From: DATIBL01 sp035457505
Lineage (GTDB): Bacteria > Patescibacteriota > Minisyncoccia > Phycocordibacterales > UBA6899
Reading direction: 5' to 3'
Length of the DNA: 11,106 nucleotides
NCBI GenBank assembly: GCA_035457505.1
Contig: DATIBL010000045.1
Location: 1 to 11,106, forward strand
Shown here piece after piece: positions 1-7,400 of this stretch. The translations under genes and the position numbers were made by a program. Position 1 is the stretch's first letter; every line of letters starts with the position of its first letter. The notes under the pieces were generated by a model, which was given only the letters and a program-made list of their open reading frames with translations, was not told the origin of the DNA and did not search any database.

Positions 1-1
1 C

Positions 2-2752
2 GGCGGCTTCAAGATCTCGAACGGTGGTTCTTCCGCTGCGAAGGTCACGTCGATCAAGTTCAAGCGCACTGGCGTTTCGTCAGATTCGACGCTGAACAAC
101 GTCTACCTCTATGACTCGATGGGCAACCGCCTCACGGACGCCGCCTCGATCGCGAACGGAGTCATTTCGTTCACGGATTCGGCTGGCCTCGTGTCGGTTC
201 CTTCGATGGGATCGGTGGTGGTTCTTCTTCGAGCGGATATCGCCGGAACTTGGTCGGGTGGTGTGTGTTCTGCGAACTGCACCAACGGACAGACTGTCGG
301 CGTGATGACCACCGAGGTGACCACGGATGCTGGTGCGGCCACTGGCCTCCCGATCTCCGGTCCTGAGCACACGATCGCTGCGCAGCCTTCGGGCATTGCG
401 ACGGTTCAGCTCAACGGTGTGACCCCGACGGACAACAGTGGCATCGAGCCGCAGAACGATTTCGTTGTGTGGCAGTCCACTGTCAACATCGGCTCCCGGG
501 ACACTTCGATGTCGGCGATCCGCTTCCAGCAGATCGGCTCGGCGTACCCGGATGATCTCCAGAACTTCCGCCTGATGGTGGATGGCGTTCAGGTCGGAAC
601 TGCGGTCGCGAAGGCAGACGCAAGTCGCTTTGTGTCCTTTGGTTTCGCAACCCCGGTCACACTCAAGGCTGGTTCGCATGTGATCAAGCTCGTCGGCGAT
701 GTCGTCGGCGGTTCGACTCGCACGTTCAAGTTCTCCCTCCGCCGCGTGGTGGATATGGAGGTCTGGGACTCGCAGCTGAACATCGCCGTCACTCCGACCG
801 TTACTGGCACGGATGGCGATAGCGCAACAATGACGAACTTCCCTGCAAACGCAGGTGACATCACGGTCAGCGGCGGTACCATTACGATCACCAAGGCGAC
901 GGACTCCGCGTCCGGAAACGTGGTGAAGGGTGGTTCTTCGATCACGCTTGCCAAGTTCAAGGTCAAGGCCCAGGGCGAGAAGCTCAAGGTTGAGAACTTG
1001 AAGGTTGAGCTCACTCACTCGATTGAGGGAACGACGGTTGCTTCTCAGGTTGGTTCGATCCGCAATGGCGCCCTCTTCCTTGATGGCGTTCAGATCGGCT
1101 CGACGCAGAACATCACGACTGCAGCTGCGGGAACGCAGTTCAATCTTGGTTCATCGATGATCCTCGATGTGGGCAAGGAGTACGCTCTTGAAGTCCGCGG
1201 CGATGTCTTCGATGCTGATGGCACCGACAACATGGATAACGGCCAGACGATGACCGTCAATCTGCTCGCAGGTTCGTCCAATGTCTACAAGATGACCTCG
1301 CTTGGTTATCTCGACAGCTCGACAGTCTCAGGCAACCAGATCACTGTTGCGACGGGTAATCTGACCCTCTCGAAGTACTCTGCGTACTCCAATCAGACGA
1401 TCGTTGTACCGCAGACGGCCTTCAAGATTGCTGATTTCCGCCTGTCGACGGGTGCAACCGAGAGTGTCAACATCAACAACATCACAGTTGCGCTTCCTGC
1501 TGCGTATACGTCAACCAACATGACGCCTGCGCATCTCCAGGATCTCTACGTGGTGTATGGCACCAAGACCACCAACACCAAGGCAACGGGCGCTACGTCC
1601 CAGTCGTGGTCGGTCAACGAGACGCTCGCTGCGAACTCGACCATGGAGGTCCGTGTCTATGCGACACTCAACTCGAGCATTGCGAATGCATCCACGACTG
1701 TCGCAACGGTGACTGTCGATGGAAATTCGCTCAACTCGGGTAGTGCGGTAACGTCGGGTGCAATCGCCGGACAGACCATTACTGCTGGAGTTGGTTCGAT
1801 CACTTCGGCTGTAGATGCGTCCACTCCGGTTTCTGCAAACGCTGTTGCGAACTCAATGCCGCTTGTTGCATCGTTCAAGTTCACGGCAGTGAATGACAAC
1901 TTCACGATCACGGAGCTCACGTCGAAGGTTACTTCGGCCAATGACGCTGCTGCGATCTCGGAGCTCGTCTACAAGGTCGGAGGAACGGAAGTTCGCCGCC
2001 AGCCGCTCAACGGGATCTACTCGACTTCGACCGGCCTTGCTATCTCGGTTCCGTCTTCTGGAACTGGAGTGAAGGTGGTTGATGTCTATGCGAACCTCGG
2101 AAGCATTGGCCCGAACGCAGCGACGACCTCGGCGAATATCGCGGTCACACTCGATGGATTCGAGTATCAGAATTCGAACGGCGTGAAGACTCGTGACTAT
2201 ACGGACCGTGCTGGAAACGCAATGTACGCGTTCCGCACCAAGCCGACGATCACGAACGCAGCCCTGCCGACCCCGGTTCTTGCTGATGGAACGCAGACGC
2301 TTGCGAAGTTCCAGATTTCGGCTGACACTGCAGGTTCTGTTGCCTGGAAGACCATCAAGTTCACGGTCTCCAACTCTGGTGCTGCCACTGTGACTCCGAC
2401 GACCTGGAAGCTCTACGACAACGACAATCAGTCGTCTGTCCTTGCGACCGGTGCGCAGTCTGGTCAGGTTGTGACGTTCACGCTGACGACCGATCAGGAG
2501 GTCTCTGGAACAAAGACCTACGTCGTCAAGGGTGATGTCACTGGTTCCGCAGCGAACACCTCCGTCTCGATGAAGGTGAACACTGGCGTCGGTTCGCGCA
2601 CAGCTCCGGACATTCAGGCTTCGGTGGCTGCAGCCGCGACGTTCGTCTGGTCTGATATGTCTTCGCAGAATCACAGCGCGACGACTCCGGACTGGATGGA
2701 TGACTACCTGGTGAAGAATCTCCCGACCGATGCTCAGACGATGACTCGCTAA
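2..2752 (+). CDS. Modular S-layer-like surface protein, 3' part (5' end outside window)
   Basis: The frame is open from base 2, so the gene is cut by the window edge; the ATG at 119 is internal. The visible 916 residues are rich in Thr, Ser, Val, Ala and Asn and look like about six beta-sandwich modules of 130-150 residues, starting near 2, 389, 857, 1348, 1795 and 2250. Recurring signatures are LAKFKV / FKIADF / VASFKF / LAKFQI, each opening a module, and DGVQVG / DGVQIG near 580 and 1083. No catalytic motif or transmembrane segment is visible. The C-terminus carries FVWSDMSSQNHS followed by DYLVKNLP, a tail I recall from large Parcubacteria surface proteins often labelled S-layer or peptidoglycan-binding. 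Every lysine codon I read (about 36) is AAG, which suggests selection for high expression. The gene ends in tandem TAA TAG stops. A cell-surface structural role is inferred; the signal peptide would lie upstream of the window. Confidence 0.75.
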   Translation, partial: GGFKISNGGSSAAKVTSIKFKRTGVSSDSTLNNVYLYDSMGNRLTDAASIANGVISFTDSAGLVSVPSMGSVVVLLRADIAGTWSGGVCSANCTNGQTVGVMTTEVTTDAGAATGLPISGPEHTIAAQPSGIATVQLNGVTPTDNSGIEPQNDFVVWQSTVNIGSRDTSMSAIRFQQIGSAYPDDLQNFRLMVDGVQVGTAVAKADASRFVSFGFATPVTLKAGSHVIKLVGDVVGGSTRTFKFSLRRVVDMEVWDSQLNIAVTPTVTGTDGDSATMTNFPANAGDITVSGGTITITKATDSASGNVVKGGSSITLAKFKVKAQGEKLKVENLKVELTHSIEGTTVASQVGSIRNGALFLDGVQIGSTQNITTAAAGTQFNLGSSMILDVGKEYALEVRGDVFDADGTDNMDNGQTMTVNLLAGSSNVYKMTSLGYLDSSTVSGNQITVATGNLTLSKYSAYSNQTIVVPQTAFKIADFRLSTGATESVNINNITVALPAAYTSTNMTPAHLQDLYVVYGTKTTNTKATGATSQSWSVNETLAANSTMEVRVYATLNSSIANASTTVATVTVDGNSLNSGSAVTSGAIAGQTITAGVGSITSAVDASTPVSANAVANSMPLVASFKFTAVNDNFTITELTSKVTSANDAAAISELVYKVGGTEVRRQPLNGIYSTSTGLAISVPSSGTGVKVVDVYANLGSIGPNAATTSANIAVTLDGFEYQNSNGVKTRDYTDRAGNAMYAFRTKPTITNAALPTPVLADGTQTLAKFQISADTAGSVAWKTIKFTVSNSGAATVTPTTWKLYDNDNQSSVLATGAQSGQVVTFTLTTDQEVSGTKTYVVKGDVTGSAANTSVSMKVNTGVGSRTAPDIQASVAAAATFVWSDMSSQNHSATTPDWMDDYLVKNLPTDAQTMTR

Positions 2753-2775
2753 TAGCGATTCTCCGTCAGGCTCCT

Positions 2776-2791
2776 GATCGCCCAAGCGATC
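2776..2791 (+). other. Small hairpin in the surface-protein 3' UTR
   Basis: GATCGC pairs with GCGATC around a CCAA loop, 24 bases after the stop codon. No T-run follows, so it is more likely an RNA structural element than a terminator. Confidence 0.45.
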
Positions 2792-2794
2792 AAC

Positions 2795-2813
2795 GGGACT
2801 GGGCAGGGTAGGG
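2795..2813 (+). other. Canonical G-quadruplex motif in 3' UTR
   Basis: GGGACTGGGCAGGGTAGGG is four G-triplets with loops of 3, 2 and 2 bases, on the mRNA-like strand. It lies between the stop codon of the surface-protein gene and its terminator. The last three G-triplets also form the 5' arm of the hairpin at 2801-2830, so the two structures exclude each other. Folding is predicted from the pattern only. Confidence 0.6.
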
Positions 2814-2830
2814 CTTCGGCCCTCCCTCCC
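2801..2830 (+). other. TTCG-capped hairpin overlapping the quadruplex motif
   Basis: The arm 2801-2814 pairs with 2819-2830 in 12 pairs around a TTCG tetraloop, with single-base bulges at C2804 and T2809. It sits directly before the terminator at 2832. It may protect the 3' end of the surface-protein mRNA or act as an accessory terminator stem; no T-run follows it. Confidence 0.6.
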
Positions 2831-2831
2831 A

Positions 2832-2863
2832 AACAAAACCCCCTCGTACGAGGGGGTTTTGTT
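2832..2863. terminator. Bidirectional rho-independent terminator
   Basis: This is a perfect 32-base palindrome, with ACCCCCTCGT on one arm and ACGAGGGGGT on the other. The GC core is flanked by A-runs on the left and TTTTGTT on the right, so it can terminate from either side. On the + strand it ends the surface-protein transcript and insulates the following transposase element. Confidence 0.9.
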
Positions 2864-2912
2864 ATATTCCCGCCCACACCAATTTCGTCCCCACTTGCGC
2901 CATATCACCCCA

Positions 2913-2956
2913 ACGCCAAGGCTAAGCCTCTGTATACAGAGGCTTAGCCTTGGCGT
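2913..2956. repeat. Left 44-bp perfect palindrome of the RAYT unit
   Basis: The arms are exactly complementary with no spacer. Each arm reads, from outside in: ACGC, CAAGG, CTAAG, CCTCTGTA. The central 16 bp are CCTCTGTATACAGAGG. The CAAGG and CCTCTGTA blocks are identical to those of the right palindrome, while the 5-base block between them differs. The outer part of the right arm holds the likely -35 box of the transposase promoter. Confidence 0.95.
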
Positions 2957-2979
2957 GATAATGGGGAGACTGGTAGAAT
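2950..2979 (+). promoter_or_regulatory. Transposase promoter overlapping the left palindrome
   Basis: The -10 box is TAGAAT (2974-2979) with an upstream TGG extension. TTGGCG (2950-2955) is a -35 candidate 18 bases upstream, inside the palindrome arm. Seven bases after the -10 box lies A2986, the first base of the ATG, so a leaderless transcript is predicted. Binding at the palindrome could block this promoter. Confidence 0.55.
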
Positions 2980-2985
2980 TGAAGA

Positions 2986-3789
2986 ATGCGGAAGATCGAA
3001 TTTGCAGAAGGGGAATATTACCATGTATACAATCGTGGGGTCGAAAAGCGAGACGTGTTCATGTCTGAGGCGGATCGTTGGCGCTTCCAGGTACTCCTCT
3101 ATCTTCTTAACGGAACGAAACCGATTGTTTTTCGGGACGTAAAGAGCGCTCCTTTGTATAAAGTAGAAAAAGGGGATCCACGTGTTGCGATTGGCGCGTA
3201 TTGCCTTATGTCGAATCATTTTCACCTCTTGTTGCGAGAGGTGAAGGAGGGTGGGATTTCTGAATTCATGCAGAAGCTCACAACTGCATACACGATGCAC
3301 TTCAATAAGAAGAATAGTCGTGTCGGCTCGCTCTTTCAGGGTACTTTTAAGGCCGAGCATGTGGATAAGGATGAATATCTGAAGTATCTCTATGCGTATA
3401 TCCACCTGAATCCGGTAAAACTGATCGATCCTGGCTGGAAGGAGAATGGAATCCGCGATCGCGAAGCCGCGAAGGCGTATCTCGAAAAGTATCGCTGGTC
3501 GAGCTATCCCGACTATCTCGGACGCTCGAGAGAGGAGAGTGCGATCCTGAACCCCTCAGCATTTCCGGAATACTTCACCGAGCCAGGCGATTTTGAAGCG
3601 TATGTCGATGATTGGCTCATGTTCAAACAGGAAAACGAAGAAGCGTGGGGGAATCCTCCGCCGGAGTCTCCAAAGCGAGGATTCGCGATCGAAGATGGAG
3701 ATCTCGATGACCCGGATCGCGAACCGGTAGGTGCTTTTGGAAAGGAATTCAAGGAAGTGCTTCGACCTGACGCGGTTTCTCGGCAATAG
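2986..3789 (+). CDS. Y1 (HUH) transposase, REP-associated tyrosine transposase type
   Basis: This 267-residue protein has the Y1 transposase signature. Residues 71-83 read AYCLMSNHFHLLL, with the metal-binding HxH at His78 and His80. Residues 131-145 read YLKYLYAYIHLNPVK, where the Tyr of YIHLNP (Tyr138) is the likely catalytic nucleophile. RAYT enzymes cut single-stranded hairpin DNA and form a 5'-phosphotyrosine link. The core ends near residue 185; the remaining 80 acidic, Pro-containing residues are longer than in E. coli TnpA-REP. ATG 2986 has no Shine-Dalgarno but lies about 7 bases after a -10 box, which suits leaderless translation. The TAG stop directly adjoins the right palindrome. 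Codon use is mixed AAA/AAG, unlike the preceding surface gene. Family assignment is firm; activity and substrate are inferred from the flanking palindromes. Confidence 0.9.
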   Translation: MRKIEFAEGEYYHVYNRGVEKRDVFMSEADRWRFQVLLYLLNGTKPIVFRDVKSAPLYKVEKGDPRVAIGAYCLMSNHFHLLLREVKEGGISEFMQKLTTAYTMHFNKKNSRVGSLFQGTFKAEHVDKDEYLKYLYAYIHLNPVKLIDPGWKENGIRDREAAKAYLEKYRWSSYPDYLGRSREESAILNPSAFPEYFTEPGDFEAYVDDWLMFKQENEEAWGNPPPESPKRGFAIEDGDLDDPDREPVGAFGKEFKEVLRPDAVSRQ

Positions 3790-3829
3790 TACAAGGTCCG
3801 ACCTCTGTATACAGAGGTCGGACCTTGTA
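3790..3829. repeat. Right 40-bp perfect palindrome of the RAYT unit
   Basis: The arms are exactly complementary with no spacer. Each arm reads, from outside in: TA, CAAGG, TCCGA, CCTCTGTA. It shares the central CCTCTGTATACAGAGG and the CAAGG blocks with the left palindrome. All five bases of the middle block differ from CTAAG, yet pairing stays perfect. It begins at the base after the transposase stop codon. Confidence 0.95.
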
Positions 3830-3884
3830 TGCGCAAGCACTATTTGCGGGGCAGGGAAGCCGGAGGGGCGGAACTCTTGCAGGA

Positions 3885-3893
3885 TGGTAAACT
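3885..3893 (+). promoter_or_regulatory. Candidate extended -10 for the two-gene operon
   Basis: TGGTAAACT resembles the TGGTAnAAT boxes seen elsewhere in the window and lies 36 bases before ATG 3929. No good -35 is visible. It is inside a weak hairpin (GGATGGT / ACTATCC, 3882-3897), so it could be something else. Confidence 0.3.
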
Positions 3894-3928
3894 ATCCGTA
3901 GTGTTATGAACTAACCGGGAAACAAATT

Positions 3929-4462
3929 ATGGAGCAGGAAACACAAACAATGAATGAAAAGACGGGGATGAGCAAAAAGGCCAAAGTACTGGTGGGGATC
4001 CTTGTGGCGATTATGGGATTTTCTGCGTGGACCTGGTGGTTCTATGTGCTGCATGCTCCGGAGCGGGATGTTCAAAAATTTTTCACCTTCTGGCAGTGGC
4101 GCCTGCACTCGTATGGACTCAAGATGGCCTATGAGTCGGATGTGTATGGAGGTGAGACACCAGAGGAAACAGTGAGGCTTTATGTCGAGGCTCTTCGGGC
4201 GGAAGATTTTGCACTGGCTTCAAAATATTATGTTCCGCAAGATCAAATGTATAAGCTCAGCGAGCTCAAGGCTGGTTCACGGGGGATCGATTTCGGTAAG
4301 TACATAGAATTCATAGAAGGGTTTGCATCGAGAGGAATTCGGACGTCAGAAATGCCAACAGAGATATTTCTCGTGTATACCCCGGAAGGATTTGAAAGTG
4401 CTGCAACAATGATGTTTAAGAAAAACCCCGCTACTGGAAAATGGAAAATAGAGGAAGAATAA
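3929..4462 (+). CDS. Membrane-anchored protein with NTF2-like (DUF4878-type) domain
   Basis: This 177-residue protein has a short Lys-containing N-terminus, then one hydrophobic segment at residues 19-41 (KVLVGILVAIMGF followed by WTWWFYVL). It is probably a signal anchor, with the C-terminal domain outside the membrane. Residues 77-177 begin TPEETVRLYVEALRAEDF and end in KWKIEEE, a pattern common in NTF2-like/DUF4878 domains, whose ligands are usually unknown. Start choice is uncertain: ATG 3929 has a weak GGGA eight bases upstream, while ATG 3950 and ATG 3968 are in-frame alternatives. The end overlaps the next gene by 22 bases, so the two are probably co-transcribed and translationally coupled. 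It may assist or anchor the secreted phospholipase-like protein, but that is only a guess from position. Confidence 0.7.
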   Translation: MEQETQTMNEKTGMSKKAKVLVGILVAIMGFSAWTWWFYVLHAPERDVQKFFTFWQWRLHSYGLKMAYESDVYGGETPEETVRLYVEALRAEDFALASKYYVPQDQMYKLSELKAGSRGIDFGKYIEFIEGFASRGIRTSEMPTEIFLVYTPEGFESAATMMFKKNPATGKWKIEEE

Positions 4463-7400
4463 TTCAGGTCGCCATCCTTGCTGTTGCCCTCCTTCTTCCG
4501 GGCGCAGCTTTTGCCTATGAACCGAATTCGACTCATGATGTACTGACTCTCGAATCTGCTCGTTTCTACAACGAGCATCATGAGAAATTCGAGACACCGC
4601 GGCTATCTGAGGAGATGATTCTGCGCCTCCGAAGCGGAGCGGTCCATGAGGATGACGATATGCGCATGGCCCACCATTTCTACGATCCGATCTATGATCG
4701 CGGCTTCAAGCAGTACGTCTCGTCCAAGACGTGGGCAGAGCTCCCGGTCTTTCAGGGTTCATGGGGTGATTCAAAGCGGGCCCTGAATGCACTTGTTCTC
4801 CCTCCCGCAACGGCCGAGAACGATTTTTCCTGGCAGCGGGCGATCTATGAATATACCTACGGCGACAAAGGGAGAGCGTTCGAGGCGTTGGGGCACACGC
4901 TCCATCTGATTGAGGATGCGTCTGTTCCGGACCATACGCGCAATGACGCCCACATTCCGATCATAGACGGCGCAATAAATTCGGTCATGGGTGCGGAGTA
5001 TCAGCAGAAAAGTCCTTTCGAAGAGTTCGCCGATCGTTTTAGTGTCTCTGCTGGAAATGTGGAGACTTCTCGTGAATTGTTGGGTTTGAAAAGAGATCCG
5101 TATATGCGTAATTCACTCGGCGCGTACTTTGATAATGCTGCGATGTATTCGAATACGAATTTTTATAGCAAGAGTACGATAGGGAGCCTCGCTTATGAGT
5201 TGCCGTACATTCAGAAAGAGGAGACTCAATTGATTGGTGGCCAGAAATACAAATTTGGTTTTTACAACGAGCATGTGCTGGCCTTAATTTCCGAGAGCAT
5301 TGATACTAGTGGAAATAAAGTGATTGGGTATTCAATAGTAGATCCAAACAAACTTGTCCTCTCTGCGTACTGGTCCCTCACCTCAAAGGAGGCGGTCCTG
5401 AATGCCTCGGGTGTGATCCATCTCTTCTTTGTTGAAGTGGAGAAAGAGCGTCAAAGCGGGGAGATCTATCGCATATACAACACTCCGCCACTCCAGAAGA
5501 CCGCGATTTCCGGCGTGCAAATGGTCGGTGCCGCAGGGGATGTGGCTCGGCAGCCCGTGATCGGTGCGATGTTCGGGTATGATCGCGCGCTCAAGATCGC
5601 CGGGCAATACACGACAAGCGGAATCGCGTTCGTCGGGGAAATCGGAACATATGCGAAGGGGAAAGTCACCGGGACTATGCTTGCGTTCAACCTTGAGCGT
5701 AATAATCCATTTCAAAATAGTGCTCCGGTCGCGCCCGTTGTTCAGCCTCAGTTTGCGGAGACGGTGGCAACAACGACCCTTCTCGCAACCAAACCGGCAC
5801 TCCATACACCCATCCAGCCCTTCTCCTCTTCTTCCACCTCGCCATCCTCTCCCTCCGTCCAGCGCACCACCCTCGCCGCGATCGAGGCTGCGCTCCGGGC
5901 ACTGTTGGCGGAAGCGGCGGCGATGCAACAGGCGTCCGCGATTGCAGGGACATCAACGCTCGCGCTCGATGATGCCGATCTTCCGGTCGGCGAAACCCTC
6001 GCCCTCATGCCGCCCGCTGTGCGGATCGACGAGGGGGTCCCCTCGGGGTCTTCGCCAAGCGCCGCCGCATCGTTCTTTGTTATCCTCGCGTCTCTCGACG
6101 GTGCATCTTCCCCGCTCCCGATCACGGAGCCGGAAGAAGAACCCATCGAAGAGCTTGCGACCTCGACAGACGACTCCGAAAACGCCACCTCAACACCGCC
6201 AGCTGACACGACCGCGCCCGATACCCCGACCATCACCGCTCCAGCTGCCGACACCATTCTCGAAGAGACCATCTTTACCCTCGCAGGCACCGCCGAAGCA
6301 TCTTCCACGCTCCTCATTTCCTGGATGGAAAATGATCACGCGACCGTGCTGTCGCTCCGCGTCCCGGAGTCTGGCCTCTGGGAGGCGGAACTGGAATTCC
6401 CGGAAGGTGAGACCGAGGTTCGTATTGCCGCCCGCGATGATGCGGGGAATCTCTCTGGAGAGGCAGCTCAGATGATCAATATCACGCTTCCTCCATCGCT
6501 CCCCGTTGCACGCGCTCCGCTTGCTGGCGACCTCCTTTTCAACGAGTTTCTCTTCCCATGTCTTAGCGACGAGGCAATCGAGATCGCGAACACGACGAAT
6601 GATCTGATCCTCCTCGACGGCGTCCGGCTTGCATCGAGCGATCCCTCCATCGATATGACGCTCTCCGGATCGATCGCTCCGCACGGATTCCATACCTTGG
6701 CGGTCTCGCTCACCGGAACCCTTGGACTCACGGATATCGGCCCTTCCACGCAAGTGTTCCGCACGGGGCCGCTTCCGCCGCTCACGCACGATCTCGCCAC
6801 GTACACACTCGCGGGTCCTGCGGGCGAACCCCTCGACACCACCGCGCATGATCGAAAATCCTGGTGCCAGAGACAGCCGGGAAGGACGGTCGAAAAGCGC
6901 TCGCCATCGGATCTCTCGGATACTCACGCATTCGACCGGCATCATCCATTCATCCAAAACGGCATTGCCTCCAATGGAACCCCGCTCTACAGTACGTTTG
7001 GAAAGCGCAATTCCCGCAGCTACATCATGCCTGCGATCAACGCGGACCTGGAACTTTCCGCAGCGGGTGGTCCATACATCATCTGGGATGCCTCCAAACT
7101 GGTGCCGGTTGGAGCGACGCTTACGCTCGGCCCCGGTGTGCATGTGTACTTCTTTGCCCAAGATCCGACGCAGATTCCGGGATCATATCGCCCCGAGCTG
7201 CTGATCGACGGAGTGTTGCGCGTACTCGGCACGGCAGATGCTCCGGTGCGCTTTGCAAGCTTTGAGGACTCTGCTGCGCGAGAGGACTTCAACCTCGCTG
7301 ATCTCGCAGCACCCCGCTCCTACGGCGACATCATCTTCCGTCCCGGATCGGAAGGAGAGATCACTTATGCAGAGTTCGCGCACCTCGGGACCAATGCCCT

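Larger units (their letters stand above)
2913..3829 (+). mobile_element. Palindrome-bounded Y1/RAYT transposase unit (REPtron-like)
   Basis: One transposase gene is bracketed by two perfect palindromes, 2913-2956 and 3790-3829, that share the same framework. The unit sits between the terminator of one gene and the promoter region of the next, so it interrupts no visible gene. Known RAYT proteins (TnpA-REP) are single-copy HUH enzymes encoded next to the palindromic repeats they act on, and this arrangement fits. No target-site duplication is seen, as expected for Y1 enzymes. The true limits are unknown; the palindromes' outer edges are used here. Confidence 0.6.

Noticed and set aside
80..1018. 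Long minus-strand frame (312 codons) opposite the surface-protein gene
   Set aside because: It is rich in Arg, His and Asp from reading GC-rich biased codons backwards, has no start signals, and lies opposite a well-supported gene.
1853..2908. Minus-strand frame of 351 codons across the surface-protein 3' end
   Set aside because: It would run through the bidirectional terminator and the hairpins, and its composition is that of an antisense shadow.
3024..3031. TGTATACA inside the transposase gene, identical to the palindrome centre
   Set aside because: An eight-base self-complementary match without the flanking CCTC/GAGG is weak; the related string GTATAC also occurs elsewhere in the window.
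2859..3068. Plus-strand frame of 69 codons through the left palindrome
   Set aside because: It begins at the edge of a terminator, reads through the palindrome and overlaps the transposase start in another frame.
2894..3837. Seven-base inverted repeat CTTGCGC (2894-2900) and GCGCAAG (3831-3837) flanking the RAYT unit
   Set aside because: The match is short, the distances from the palindromes are unequal (12 bases and 1 base), and a chance match of this size in the flanks is likely.
3845..3866. G-rich stretch before the two-gene operon as a second quadruplex
   Set aside because: There are only three runs of three or more G, so the canonical four-run pattern is not met.
5564..6475. Plus-strand frame of 303 codons inside the phospholipase-like gene
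   Set aside because: It is a Ser/Arg/Pro-rich frame-shifted reading of the linker region with no domain, signal or start site.
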